From Gymnogyps californianus (lineage: Eukaryota; Chordata; Aves; Accipitriformes; Cathartidae): 64,000 nt of DNA. The DNA is taken from NCBI RefSeq assembly GCF_018139145.2, contig NC_059473.1:8548503-8612502 (forward strand), in the 5' to 3' direction. Under the pieces are notes generated by a model. The model saw only the letters and a list, made by a program, of their open reading frames with translations, ran no database searches and was not told the DNA's origin. Shown one piece after another: positions 13,131-26,522 of this stretch; the stretch's first letter is position 1; every line of letters starts with the position of its first letter. The position numbers and the translations under genes were made by a program.

Positions 13131-13765
13131 GTTCTTCAATCCTTGCCTCGGCTCCCAAACAGTCACATTTCCCAAAATAATTCTGTCTCCTCCACTGGTC
13201 ACTGCAACCTAAATTGCTGCCCCTCATCCTGTAATGAGGGGCCACTGCTACTTCTCTCTAGAGCCTCACATCCATGCTGTGTCTAAGGCTGGAAGATTTC
13301 TAAGATAAACACTTTTTTTTTTTTTTTAGCTAGTCACAGAACTGAAACTCTGGTCCAAACATCATCTCACATTTTGTTTCCAGCTATCTTTATTTTTTCT
13401 CTGGCTCTCCCAAATTCAATTGTGGCTTCCTCTTACCTGTTTGGGATGCTGCTGTAAAGGTCGTATCCTTATCTCTTGCCTTGGCCATCTTCCTCCTTTT
13501 TTTTGCACTGCCTTTTTCTAGCACAACAGATGGACATGTTCACTTCTGTGGCCTTTTTTCCTTATGATTCTACACTGAGAAGTCAGCTCCTCAGCTGGGC
13601 CAGCCTCTCTGTTATATTCTGAGACAAGACCTTTTACGCGTCCTGCAAATCATTCCCCTTGTTCTCCCTGAAAACATTTGTTAAAATTTGTTAAACCCTT
13701 GAAGTCCTTCCTTAAAATAGCCTTTGGCATAATACTTGCAAAATAGTTGACATCTCTCTGCATCC
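13131..13765. other. Pyrimidine-rich block, unclassified
   Basis: The plus strand is strongly biased to C and T over about 600 bases, with a T15 tract at 13,313-13,327 and many ctc/ttcc runs. Such strand asymmetry over hundreds of bases often marks an old transposable element, but I cannot match it to CR1 ORF2, an LTR or a SINE. It has no long open frame and no terminal repeats that I can see. A similar, weaker block lies at about 16,560-16,950. Confidence 0.3.
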
Positions 13766-16700
13766 ATCTGTTGTCTCTTATCTTATAATGAGGCTGTAAA
13801 ATTCAGGACTATTTTTTTTGTGTTCACACAATATTTCTTAAGTGAGCCTTGCCCATGCCAGTGACCTCTGAAGTACTGCAGCAGCTCTTGTTGTCAGGGC
13901 CAGACAGGCTGTTGATAACTGAAGTGGTTTCTGCCTGTGCATTATCATCACGGTCTTTGCCATTAGCATCCCCTTTGTATAACCTATTTTTAAATGACAC
14001 TAGGGGGATGTTCCCAGATGGTGAGAAGACTCTGTATCTCCTTATGCTTTGCTGAAGGATACTATACATAACATCCCTGGCAATCCAGAAAATACACCTC
14101 GTAGATAACCAGCTGTTCTTCATTCTAAGAACAACAGGCTGAGATTTGCTGCTGGAAGTGTAAAATCTCATCATTATCTATATGAGGCACAGTCTCTAGT
14201 CTACTTGCTGCAGTTCAGTGTAAGTCCTTGGAAGGAAAAGAAGAAAGAAGTGTGTTCTTGGTGGATATTAATCATTGAGTAAACAAAACAAAACAAAACT
14301 TTTTATGATTAGTTAGCAGCTATTGTGCCCTTTTTATAATAAGCCGGCATTTGTCAGTTGCAGGTGACACCAAAATCAAGGTGTTTACAGAGTGGTGGTG
14401 ATTCTCAGATTCAGAAAACCATATGGCATGAAAACTGCTGATCTCTTTCTCTGAAATGTGACAACAGTGCCATCCGTTTGTACAGTATGATCAAAGGCCT
14501 TTTACTAGCAAGAGTCACATCTGCATCTTTTCATTAATTCCCAATAACAGCACACATTCGAGGGAGTTTTGCACGAACAGTACAGTTCCTCTGAGGCATC
14601 CTGAAAACATCAGATTTATTCAGTAAGTGTGGGACAGCCGGGCTGGGCATGCACTGGTTGTCCAATTCGTGTCCCTCAGTAGCGCACAGCACACAGACAG
14701 TGGTCCTGTTCCTGCATTGCTGCAGCAAAGAAACTATCATGAATTTGAAGTGAACTGAAGCTATATTTGTTAAGACCTACTGCAGCCAATTCTGTTGTAG
14801 TTATTACAAGAAAAGAAATCAAGTCTTAAACTGGAGTCTGAAATAAATGAGATGCGGTTGCATCATTCATGGTGTTTATGCTTTATTATCCCATGGTGAC
14901 ATTTGCCAGAGGCACGGTACAATGGCACTAGATTAGGGGCAAAGCAACATCGTCTACACAGAGTAAAGGCATTCCTAATTCTCTTTCCCTCCTATCTTTC
15001 CTCTAGTCGTAGATCCTTTATCCATACAGCAATTTTTTCCATCTCCTCGCTCTCCTGTTTTTGTTTCCTCCTCAGTCATCTTTCATGGTGGAGTGCAGCC
15101 TATTGCGTACAGGCTGGAAAACTCTTGAACACTATTTCTGGATTTCTAGTCTATGGGAGTCTACCTCATTCCGTAATGAGCTATCCCAATCAGGCAGGGA
15201 GCATGTTACTAGCTAGGAAACCAACACGTGTATTATCAGGATAAAAATAAGAACTCTTCTTCTCCTGACTAAACTTAAAAAGCTAGGCTGAACTCTGATT
15301 CCTTTGAAAACAGGGCATCTTTATCCATCTTTAGCTGCTGACTTTAGCAGCATTCACTAAATTGTCAGCATGGCTTCAGCTATAGTTACCTTTCTACTCT
15401 GCTGTTTCTCGTTATTATTAGATCTACATAGCTGTTGGGTGTGTAGTATTTTTTAAGACTGAGCAGACTAATGTCATCAGCCATAATTCTGTGGGTTTCT
15501 CCTGAAGCCATTACCATAATTAAGATAATCATATTTAAAGTGAATGTTTATTTCATAGTACTTTGTATGGCAAAATATAATTAGATGTTTGGCTGCATAT
15601 GTGTGTAGTTGAAAAGGATTTAGTATTTTGAAAGAGGCTGTAAGTTTGTCTGAATAAAGCAGTAGTTTAACTGTTAGAGTGACTCTGAAACTTCAAGCAA
15701 GTGTGCCATGAGCACACCATGAAATTTGCTAATACAGAGTGAAAAGACTCTCTTAATTTGCCTCCACTTGAGGAATTGTTTGTCTAGAGTGACAACTGTA
15801 ACTAGAAATTTACAAAATTCCCAGAAGTCTTGTGTTAACTGTGCTGAGCTAATCTTGTAAATATTTATCTGCCTTACATTTGAAGCTAAATAAAGAACAT
15901 TTTCTTAGGACACTCTGCAGTGCGACATGGGCTTTTCCCTGTAGGAGCTTGTTTATGTTGCCCGCGTAGACTCTTAAAGCCTGGGATCCTGAGCACGGAA
16001 GCAGATTGCAAGTGAATGAATTCAGTTGGCTATCTTGTGGCTCTAATCCTTCCTTTTCTATTTGAAATGGCAAGCTTTGGAAGTGTTGATATCACATGGT
16101 CAAAGTTGTGTGAAAAAGAAGTTGCCTTCATGTTTCATGCTGACATTTTAAGCTTCACTTGATGCCATTTGTTTTTTCTTTTAGACAGGACTTCTCTATT
16201 TTTTGAACATTAGCAGGGATAAGACATAACCTGACAAGATGAAGTGCACCTTTTCTGTATCTCACTTGGCATGTTAAAAAAGAAAAAGAGTGGAGAAGAA
16301 AAGGATGACCTATCTACTAAGTAACAACACTACAAGTAATATGAGGGTCAGAGAGCACAAGAAGAGAAAAAAGATTTAAGCTTAAGTATGTCAACTTTTT
16401 TCAAAACCAATTGAGTGCTGATTTAATTATTTAAGTTGATGTTTGTTGCACACAGTAGTAATGATTCGAGTTCAATATTAGGTAAAATGTTGAAACTATT
16501 ATATCTCTGAGGAAACCCTTGTTTTGTTTTCATGGTCCCAGGAACTCTTATTCTAATGCATGTGCTTTCTTAGCCAAGTCCTGAAGAAGGCCTCGCTTTT
16601 TCAACCATTTTAGCATACACTCTATCCCTCATCCATTTCACCTTTCCAGATACCTCCCTTCTGAATACTTCTATCAGCATGAAAAATGATTTCTCCATTT

Positions 16701-18660
16701 TCTGTCAATCAGTGATCCCTGCAAATACTTATCCTTCCCTCTTTTAGCACAGTGTCGAACACTAGACCACATCCATTTCTATGGAATGACTCTGAAAGTC
16801 AATTTTTGCATCAGCATTACTCTTTCTCAGAGTTTCTAGTTAAAATCTTCATCTCTCATATTGGCTACATCATTCATCTGCGTCTTTGGAACTTTCTTTT
16901 CACCTCCTAGTCTAGTTTACCTAGGCTGTACTGTCTAGTTTACCTAAGCGAGACACTTATTTTTCTATTACAAATCCCACCATAAAATTTCAAATTTAAC
17001 CCATTGGCCTGATAGCTTTTGAGATATGTTACTGCTATTTTACTGTGTCTTTTGTTCAATGTTGAGCAATTTGTAGTGGATACCATTTGGGCTGGCTTCT
17101 AAACATGCTATTCTCCTCCACTTCTCTAAGTACGTGCTTTACACCACATGAATATTTATTGGTAAGTGTCTGTAATAAAGCACAATTGATGGTTAGCATA
17201 CCTAATGTGGCTACCAAAGAGTCTTCTCACTAGCAGCACATACACCGAGCATACTGGCTGTGTGATATCTGCTCTTCGTCCTGCCTGGGTAGGAAGCACG
17301 TGGGAGCAGTCATGCCAATTCAACACCAGGATCAAGCTGTCAAAGAAACAGGTCACATCCCAGACCCCATCAGCTCAGCTGTGCTGAGGATTTGGCTCAT
17401 TCTCTAGTTCAGTCAGTGTGAGTCACTGAAATTTTGACCATGTTTGATACAAATCATCAGCCTCACTGGTGGGGCTTAGCTGTGCTCTACCGAGAGTCTG
17501 CTGAAGCCCCAGACGTGAGTTTGAATGGGTGGCTCTGCACATAGTATGGATTTGGGAAAGGTTGTGATGTACCTTCTTTAATCACTCAAAGTTCCTTCTA
17601 AGGCTCAAACACATACAGATTTTCAGAGCTATTAGTGGGAAAGTGTAAGAGCTTATCTCTTTGTATTTCACTGGTGTAACAGGGTGAAATTGATAATTTT
17701 TTCTTCCTCAGAATTTTAGTCTCCTAATTACTGTAACCACTAGGCCTTACTAATGGGACTAGTAAGATAACGAAGCCCTACTTTCTACCACAATTCAAAG
17801 CTGTAAAACAAAATATGTAATGTTTGGGATAGGGATGACAGGGATTTTTTTTATCTTTTAAACTACAGAAACAGTAATTACTTTATGTGAAAAACAACCT
17901 AAAATATTAACATGCGGGGAAAAAAGGGCAAATGGTGTAAGTCACGTCTGTATTTTGCTTTCTTCAAGTGCACAGGTTTTTAAAATGGTCCTCTTGTGGA
18001 AAGATGTGGAAAGACCATTCAGAAGCAAAGGGAAGGATGGATCATTTGCCATAGGGCCTGTGGCTGGTATGTGCAAGCAGCTTGGAGAGGAACCCATATT
18101 TCTGACACTTGATTCACTGAGGTCAAATATTTCATTGAGTTAGATTCTCATAGATTACAGTCTCACTTCAGGTTGAAATGGATTCTGTAACCGCAACTCT
18201 GTTGATACATTCAATTTTAATGAGGAAAGAATCACCACAAATATTTAATAATTGTGTGTCCTAAGACTCAGTGTTTTTGTCATTACCTACTGTTTAGATT
18301 CGAAGATAATAGATTATATAGAGCATCTCTCCCCGGGCATGTTAGTAGTTAATTTGGGAAAATCTGCAACAGTTAGGAGTGAAGTGAGGAATATGTCAGG
18401 TCTGAGCTCCTCACCCACCACCTTTTGTGTGAAATGATCCCGTTTCTAACTGGGATGAGCATCTGAAAGAATAACTGTTTGCTCATGTATACACACGGTA
18501 TATAGAGGCACAGGAGCTAGCAATGGGGCCTGGCAAAGTCTGCTGGTATATTTTCAAAGCAGGTTGGTCATTTTAGGGATATTCTATTCTGTTCTCAACT
18601 TGGTTTAGTCTTAAATCTTGCTGTGCTTTTAATTTGTTCTCAGTTCAAGGCCTGGCCTTA
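13766..18660. other. Non-coding stretch, nothing recognised
   Basis: There is no supportable gene. The 116-codon minus-strand frame at 13,824-14,174 and the 113-codon plus-strand frame at 14,903-15,244 lack recognisable domains and exon-like boundaries. A pyrimidine-rich block at about 16,560-16,950 contains a 14-base direct repeat, gtctagtttaccta, at 16,910-16,923 and 16,933-16,946. Short (AAAAC)n sequence lies at about 14,281-14,300. Confidence 0.5.
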
Positions 18661-18720
18661 AACTGAAATCTTATTCCCATTGAATTTTATAGCGAGTTCT
18701 TTGGTTTCAGTGAAACTGTG
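18661..18720. repeat. Possible ancient amniote repeat relic
   Basis: The segment contains 'cttattcccattgaatttta' followed by 'ttctttggtttcagtgaaac'. This parallels the ancient-repeat phrase 'attcccattgaagtcaatgg...tcaatggaact'. It is the third such relic in the window, with those at about 5,109 and 8,611, consistent with old unconstrained amniote DNA. Confidence 0.35.
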
Positions 18721-18860
18721 GTTTTATTTCCTGTGTTTAGCTGTACTTCAAAGCATTTGGCCAGATTTGGCAAAATATAGGGAAATTAAAAATAAAGGGA
18801 AACTAGGCCATCTATATGATTTATCCAGATAATAGACATAGATGCTTCCCACCTGAAGAC

Positions 18861-18958
18861 AGGTAATATATATAATTAAAATATATATAATATATAGTGT
18901 ATATATATAATTATATATATACACACTATATATATAGTATAATATATAATTAAAATGA
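18861..18958. repeat. (AT)-rich microsatellite with near-perfect palindrome
   Basis: The block is almost pure A/T. Its centre is a palindrome. The 20-base arm at 18,891-18,910 (tatatagtgtatatatataa) is the reverse complement of 18,911-18,932 except for one extra 'ac' in the right arm, with no loop. Related copies of 'aatatataattaaaat' flank it at about 18,866-18,882 and 18,941-18,956. Such sequences extrude cruciforms and are length-variable; no function is implied. Confidence 0.85.
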
Positions 18959-21900
18959 CTAGTTAATTTGGGCTAATAAAAGGTACAATTAAGATTTTTT
19001 AAATTAGACCTATGATGATACTTACCTTAAAAAGATGTTTCCAGCCTTGCATTTTGCTGTATTTGAGGTTTTCCTTCGACTGAAGTCGAAGATGAAGTTC
19101 AGTTGAAAAACTGAAAAGATATACAAAAAGGACTGTACTATTTTATGGTAGGGAGAGGCATGTCAAATGTTGATCTTTTACATGTGTGTGAGAGAGGTGG
19201 TTCTCCAGTGGCCAAGCAAAAAGGGAAGGATGAGAGTACTGCTATTGTTAGCAAATGGAACAAGTGTCCTTTAGCTCTGGTGATGGAAGGACAAATGTTT
19301 TAGAGATAAAGGGTAAAGAGTCCAGTTCTGGTGACTTTGTTAGTGAGTGCATTTGCATATGAGCTTTATCTCAGTTAGATATTTGTTAAAAATAAATCTA
19401 ACCAAAGGGAGTGAAGAAATACTGAAATCACAATTTCTTGTGTTCCCAATAAGCAGGAAGGCTAGAAAAGTGTTTAAAAAAAATGAAATCAAAAGTGCTC
19501 TAACATTTCAAAAAACCTTTAAGTATGTTAACAGAATCAAGAGCGTTTGCCAGTCTGTTGTCTGATACTTAAAATCATAAAGCTTCAGAAATTGTATCCA
19601 TTTGTCAAGCTGTTTGTCTTCAAAGTTACTGAAATCTGACGTTAATTTTTACTGACGCCCTCGCATCTGATGGGGAATGTGCAGGTTACTTGAACTGGCT
19701 ATATATATATATTTAAGCTTCCTCTATAAAATATATTGTCTTTGTAGTGTAAAAGACAGTTTCAGCTGTCTTATGCTACTTGCTACATATATGCAGATAT
19801 TTAAAACGTCATGCACTAGGATATATGTTTACTGTGAGATTTCTCTGAAACTCATTCTTGACTGTGGTAATGGGCAGGTTTTAGAGGAAAAATGACTTTG
19901 AAATATAAGGCATGTTTAAGATTGAAATGGCTTCTTTTGTGGAAAGAGCTGTCTAGGAGCTTCAGTGCTGGTGGTGTTTTTGAAAATATGTAGAATTCAG
20001 TGACCCTAATAGCAGCAAATTATTTTTCAGTATGCGTCTTTTAGAGTTCTGTTACTCTCGTTTTCCTCCACTTTCCTCCTTTGATTTACTGGCTTTGTGT
20101 GCGAGATTCAGTACATTTGGGCAGATGCAAGCAGCTGGAAGTAATAGAGTTAGAGCACTTCGAAAGGCTGAATTTTCACAAGTGGTTTGGGGTTTAGATG
20201 CTGGGAGTCATTATCTGGTGCTTCAGAATAACATTTAGAGAACTTGCTCTCATGGCAGAGATTTGAAAGAGGTTATTCATGGGTTGTATTTCACTTCTAA
20301 AAAGTTGAATAAAATTACATTGCATTATATTTTTAAATGAAGAAATCTGATTGAGCCATGCAGACACATTTTAGAATAATATATATTCTAATGGCACAAA
20401 TCACTACTCTTATTCCATGTATTCAGAAAAACATATGCTCCCAGAAGCTTTGGAGAGAACCTTTTTTCTTGCCAGCTATATATAGTATAGTGAGTGTTTC
20501 CTTTAAACTCAAGCCAACATCCCATGTAAACATGATAAAGTTGGCTATGGCAGTTTTATGGGGAAGCAAGAATTTGTGGTCTTATATTGTGCATTTTTTT
20601 GTTGCTGTGTTTCTTTCACGGCTATCCTTTCTGTCGCTGGAGGTTGGTTTCATTACTTGTCATACAAACAAGTTTCCCTTGTTTTATCCATGCCTCTCTC
20701 TGATTCCACGTCCTCCACTTATTTTATTTTATGTTTGCTTTCAGTAGGGTTTTTCAATACTGACAAAATCTTGAGGGGCACGTATTTGTAAGGCGCACAG
20801 TGCATTATTTCCTCATATCATGTCCTCTTCTTCTTTATGGCATGTCAGATGGAGTACTTTTTTCCTCACTAACAACATAGGGAATGGAGCCACCATAAAG
20901 CAGAATAACAGGCCCAGATTGTTTCAGTGGATGTGTGTTTGTTGTAATTGCCATTCCAGCTACAGTGCACCAGTTCTCACAGCAAATTGCTCTGTAGACA
21001 TGGGCGATGCGTAGCACATCTGGTGTTATCCTTTCCTTAGCTGTTTCACTGTTACTTCTGCAAGTGAAATACTGGGTAACTTTTCCCACATCTGTCTATC
21101 TCTGCTCATAAGGCAGGTTGTAGGAGAGTAGTGCCATACCAATTATACATGGTCTTTGGATACTGTTGTATGCTGTCACTTTCAAACAGAAAACATAAAT
21201 GTGTGTGACCTATAAAGGTATGTGAGAACGTGTACTGCATCCCTGCCTTCTGCAGAGCCCAGATAGCACATTACTGATACCTTCATCCATCAAGCTTTCA
21301 TTTCTATACATCTTTAAAGGGCTTAATACTAAATTCTTATAATTAAATTTTGGAATAAGAGACCATTAAAACGGTTTCAGCCCCTCCTTTTGCTGAATGA
21401 ACCAGAAATGACAGTTTTGGCCTCCTTTAAAATGGGCATGTCTCAGTATAAATGAATATCAGCTTTTTAAGAATATCATCATCCAAAGTAACGTCTGCAG
21501 GGAGCTGGAAGCTAACACGTCTTCTGTGCTGGATTTACAGAACAAATAACAAAATACCATTGTAGACAAAATTGAAAAGACTCTGGGATAAGGCTGTAGG
21601 GGATACAGTGAAGTCTGGAATTCTTCAAAAGAAAAGGTGAAATATCATAAGCTACATTTACTTCTAGTAAAAATATGTGTGGTTTTAGTGGAGCTGTAGC
21701 TGTGTAGGTGTTCATATTTGTAATTGTAGTGGCAGTGTGTGTTCAGGACCAGTTTTTCCCTCTCTTGCTTAAAAAGATAAGATATCCAGGCAGGCTTTAT
21801 TATCTAGCTCTGTTGCGATCTGGTTTGAAGTAATTTTTTTTTTTTTTTAAAATGTGCCCAGCTTTGAGTGGGTCTGAAAAGGTGATTTTAGAAAGATTAT

Positions 21901-24220
21901 AACCTCCATGCTGCCTTTGTTTAAAGAGAAAACATAGTTACTCACACTCTGTTATTTGAATATCTGCTGCATGGATGTGATTTAAAACCCACCTTTAACA
22001 GAAGTTGCATTTAAAAGATATCACTTCCATGTGGTTTCAAAATGGTATCAAGATAAATCTTTTACTTCTCTATGTAGACTGAGTACCCTCTGGGGTAATT
22101 TCTAGCAAAATTTGGTGATGATTTCTATAGTTGATATATTCTACCTAGGGAAATAAAAAATGTGAAGTAAAAGTTGGAATCAGCAGCTGAAATGGTCTCA
22201 TTTCCTGCCAGACAATTTGCCTTTGGTTTGTATTGAAGTTGATGTCAGTCTGGAAAAAAATAATGCTCTGGTTTTACATTGCAGTTCTTTAAAAATAATT
22301 ACCCTTATCTTATATTCTGTTCAACTCTACTACTCCCAGTTTAAAAGAAATTGAGGTCAAAAGGCCCATAAATAACCATCTGGTCAGTAACAATACAGAA
22401 CAGTGATAGTATTGGTATTTCCTACAAAATTTCAGGTGCCAGCTGTCACTTGACGTTTGCCTACTCTACTTACACAAACAAATTCATCAGGAATGTTTTG
22501 ATTTCCAGAACATTTTAATGTTTGCATTTGGAGTATGAAAGGAGAAAGACATTCTTCTTTTTAAAGGGGAAAAAATATATATGTCTCTCTCAATATGACT
22601 TCCACTCAGTGCTTTTGCTCCAGAAAATATTTGTTAGTTTTGTTTTCTGCATCCCCAGTTTAAGCGCATTTACAAGTCACAAAAGGTCTAGCTGACAATG
22701 AAATATTCTGTGCCAGATGTCGTTTCTCTTTAGTGCTTCATATTACCATGTTGAAAGAAAAATAAAGCCCAAGTTGCTCAAGTAACAGATGTTTCTGCCC
22801 ATACCCACGGTCCATTTACCAGTGTTACATTAGACATTTTTCTCTTCCAGGGACCAGTCAATCTGAATTTTCCATGATTCCAAATTCTTAGCATCAGAAA
22901 GCAAATGTTCATAGCAAACAGAGCTTTTTACTTCCAGACTGTGAAATTCTTTCCTGAAAGAATGGATGACTCATTTCACTGTTCGGCTTACAAGTGCTGT
23001 GTAGATGACATTATTTGAATTGATGCAATGCTGCCCAGCAGATTGCAAAATCCTTCCCGCTTGTGGGGAAGTGCACGGGAACAGGTTCATTTTGGGTCCT
23101 GGGGAGGCAGACAGATGCTATTTAGTGGAAAGATACGAGTGCAGATTGCAGCATGCAGTGCATCCTAGACAGAAGTGGTCAAGGTTTGGTGGCCTCAAGA
23201 CGTGATTACAGATGAGGAACATTTCCATGGATAAGTCATCACCACTTTGACTGTCGGCACATTCAGCTGCTGCTGGTGCTGCTGCCAAGTCACCTCGAGG
23301 TCTCGGTGTAGAGTGGTTTTACGTTGAGAGTTGTTGGCCTTTGGAAATGCTTTCTCCCTGATAATGAAACGGTGTTCAGGGGAGGTGCCACTATTTGCAT
23401 GCCCAGTTCATCCTCTTTTATGTGAGCATCCATTATTGGCTGGTGATAAAGACAGTTAATTGGATCCCATGTAGACCTTTGTCTTGCTCCAGTGTAACTG
23501 CTCTTATGTTGGAATTGTGGGTTTATATGCAAAGACTTCAGTGCAGGATTATGCCAAAATGGGTAAAGTCGAAGTTCAAAATTCTGCATTGTTTATATCA
23601 GTCTTATTTTTATATCTAAAAAAGAGCATATATACAAGTATAAATATATATATAAAAAAAGCCTTTTTTAAATAAAAAGGTCCTATTTTAGGGCACTCTG
23701 AAAAAGCAGTTGTCAATTTGTGCTGAAGGCTGACCCCACTCTGAGCTAGGTATTGATAGCTACCTGGTCAATACAGGTTAAGAGGCCAAAGTTGCCACAA
23801 AGGATAGTAATCGCATTATTCACTGCAGTGCCATTGGGTACAGAAGCTGTGTGCTCTAGGCCAGGCTAGACTGTGGGTTATGTAAATAGAGGACAGAAAT
23901 TCTGCTGCTTTCTTTAATCTGTTTCAGAAAAAATGAGATAGATCATGAGGGATCAAGGACAGATAGTCAATTTGGTTGTAAAAACCAGTGATTCTTGAGA
24001 AGGGCGTTACTATATTTTACAAATATAATTGTGAAGTGCTACCACATGGCTATCCTATTTCATACGCACTTAAATCAGAATGCAGAACTGTTGAAATAAA
24101 ATATTTCTAAAATCAAGGTTCATGACCAAATAGCTTGTAGCCAAATTGAGATGATGTTGCTTACTTCAAGGCTATCTTAAAACTCTGTGGGCGGGGGGAG
24201 GCAGACAAGCCACCCAAACT
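18959..24220. other. Non-coding stretch, nothing recognised
   Basis: No gene is recognised. The longest frame is 129 codons on the plus strand (20,358-20,747); it is hydrophobic, T-rich and without known motifs, as expected of chance translation of T-rich DNA. A short (TA)n run lies at about 19,698-19,713 and a T15 tract at 21,834-21,848. Octamers ATTTGCAT occur at 19,351-19,358 and 23,393-23,400. An A/T-rich run lies at 23,620-23,680. Confidence 0.5.
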
Positions 24221-24224
24221 CCAA

Positions 24225-24365
24225 ATGCTATTAGCTCCAATAATCAATCCCAGAAGACATTTACATATACGATTGGATTGGCTCATTAGAAGTTAAGCTC
24301 AGCTGCTGCCAATTATGATGTGCTAATTTGCATAGGCAACGTGATTGTGTAGCATTGTTAGAGAC
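24225..24365. promoter_or_regulatory. Candidate non-coding regulatory block
   Basis: Several sequences that resemble developmental transcription-factor sites cluster within about 100 bases: TAATCAATC (24,241-24,249, homeodomain/PBX-like), CAGCTG (24,300-24,305, E-box), CCAATTATG (about 24,309, homeodomain core ATTA on one strand) and a perfect POU octamer ATTTGCAT (24,326-24,333). Such clustering is typical of vertebrate conserved enhancers, but short motifs also occur by chance in AT-rich DNA. I have no conservation evidence. Confidence 0.25.
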
Positions 24366-26522
24366 TGCAGTAGGATTGCTGTCTGAGGAAGCAACAAGAA
24401 AACCTTACTGCATTGTCAGATGGATTTAGCTGATGTGAAGTCAAAGTGGTTTTGGCGTATGTAACTGACAATACATTCATAAATGTTTGCAACTTCTTCA
24501 TATCATACTTTTACTACATTTAACTTTGAGGCAGGATATAATTTTTTGCTGAGAATTGGATATTTAGAAAGATTTCAATCTTCCAACCTACTAGAGGGAA
24601 TGTGTTTGAGATGTCATGAAATAGAGCTTTTATGGGTATTGCTTACCGAGAGGAGAACAGCACGGCGTGCAATTCCCTAGAAATATGCATCATCTAGAGT
24701 TCAAGTTTGTCCAAGTTACCTAAATCCCTAAATCCTGTGGCTTTGAAAATAACTAATGATATAGCTTGTAAGGTTGAGAGACAGCAAAATGGCTCAATTT
24801 CAAGAAAATATGTATTTCTGCAATGAGTGTCAATATATTCCCTTTCTTTAAGGACACAGGCACATTAGCCATTAGAAGGCAAAGTGTTGCTTAGCAATAG
24901 TGACAGGCCGAAAATCATCGTGGTGTCATCCCACTTCATTACCTGAGCACAAAGCTACAGGAGAAAACTACATGGTGCTTCTATGCAATTATCAGATTTT
25001 TTTTTGTTGTTCTGTTTCTTCTGTTTCTGGCTTTTTGAGTGGAATTGTGTCATTATAAGTTACAGAATATAGGACTATATATCAAGAGATAAAGTATTAG
25101 AAGTCTATTAGAAGTTTAGAAGTGACTGCAAATTCGGTATTGCTTATTCTGATTTCCTAACACTGGATTTCCTCTCACTACCTACTTCTATCCTTTTGTT
25201 TAATCGAACACGAAATTACAAATTTTCAAATTGGAGTGTGTCTTGTTGTTTAGTTCGGTTCCTTTTCTGCTTTTCCTAAAATACCTATGGTCCTCAGCAC
25301 AGCATTCAAGTGGGAGCAATGCGCTGTTTCTGTGTCACAGAACACCTCAGGCTGGTGAGAATGCTGCAGAAGTTAAGCAAAATTGTTATGTTTCTGGAGA
25401 GCATTAATTTTATCGTAGCAAAGAACTGGTCATTGACGTTTGCACTGTTATATGAAAAAAAAATCTTACAAAGAGACTTCTCAGATTTTTTTAATCAAAA
25501 CTTCAGTTGGGATTGTTAAACTTATTATATCAGGTCATTCAGAAAATATTTTTTTGTTTTATTAATCACAACCAAAGATTAACTTCAGCTTTGAATACTA
25601 AAATTTTGTTTTATATGGCATGTTTAGTCTTAGACATGCAAGGGAAATACTAAAAGTTTAGAGGCTTTAGACTCGACCACTTTAACTTGAGTAGAGGCAG
25701 GTAATTAGAGAAAATTGTGATATTGTTGGATGGCCAATTTTATGAAGTGAACAGTTTGTTGGAGAATGGGCACATGCTTTTTTCTGCTCTTCTGTGTTTC
25801 CCTTCTGCGCAGGTTTGACAGAGGTCAGTGGTGAAATGGGTAGAAAATGTGATAACCCTCTTTGCTCTGAAATGTAGTGGCATTGTTAGAAAGTTTGGGC
25901 AGAGGATTTCAGGATCTGGGGCCATTAATTTCGCTTTTCTGAGCAGTGACATTTTAAAAGTTTTTAGGAAAAGGAGGAAAAAAAGCTAAGACGGCTAGAA
26001 GAGTTTGTTTTTAGTTTTCACTGAATTTGTCATTGGTTAAACTTTTCAATTTGAGGCATTACTCTAAAAGGAGTTTGGAGGGTTTTATATAGTTTTTAGT
26101 CTCTGAACAGTTACATAAAACTTCTTTTTGAGCATTGGCTTTTTTGCTCACTTTGTTTGCATCATGAGCTCAGCCTGGCTACACTAGCAGCCTTTGAGAA
26201 CACCCACACATATTTATGGACTCTGAAGTTTGAAAACATCAGATCACTGGGTTACAGTGAGGTTCTGGCCAAGTAAATGCACCATTGTTCATTCCAAACG
26301 TTAGCCAGAATGATAACATGCCATTTCCTTCGTTATTCAAATAAAAAAGACATTGAAAGCTTTTTTTTTCCCTATTAAAAAAAAAAGTGACCATTAAACT
26401 AAAATATGGAGAATGGAAGAAGTGTGCAGAAGCAGATTCCACATCTCCTTGTGAATTGTCAAAACTCATGTTGAAATGAACGGTTAGAACATACATCGGC
26501 AGCAGGAAGTCAGTTTTCCTTT
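24366..26522. other. Non-coding stretch, nothing recognised
   Basis: I see no gene, RNA or classifiable repeat. Open frames are under 90 codons. A-rich and T-rich runs lie near 24,990-25,010 and 26,361-26,386. Confidence 0.55.

Noticed and set aside
20358..20747. 129-codon hydrophobic plus-strand frame, possible membrane protein
   Set aside because: Its hydrophobicity follows from T-rich codons. It has no family resemblance, and a second open frame overlaps it.
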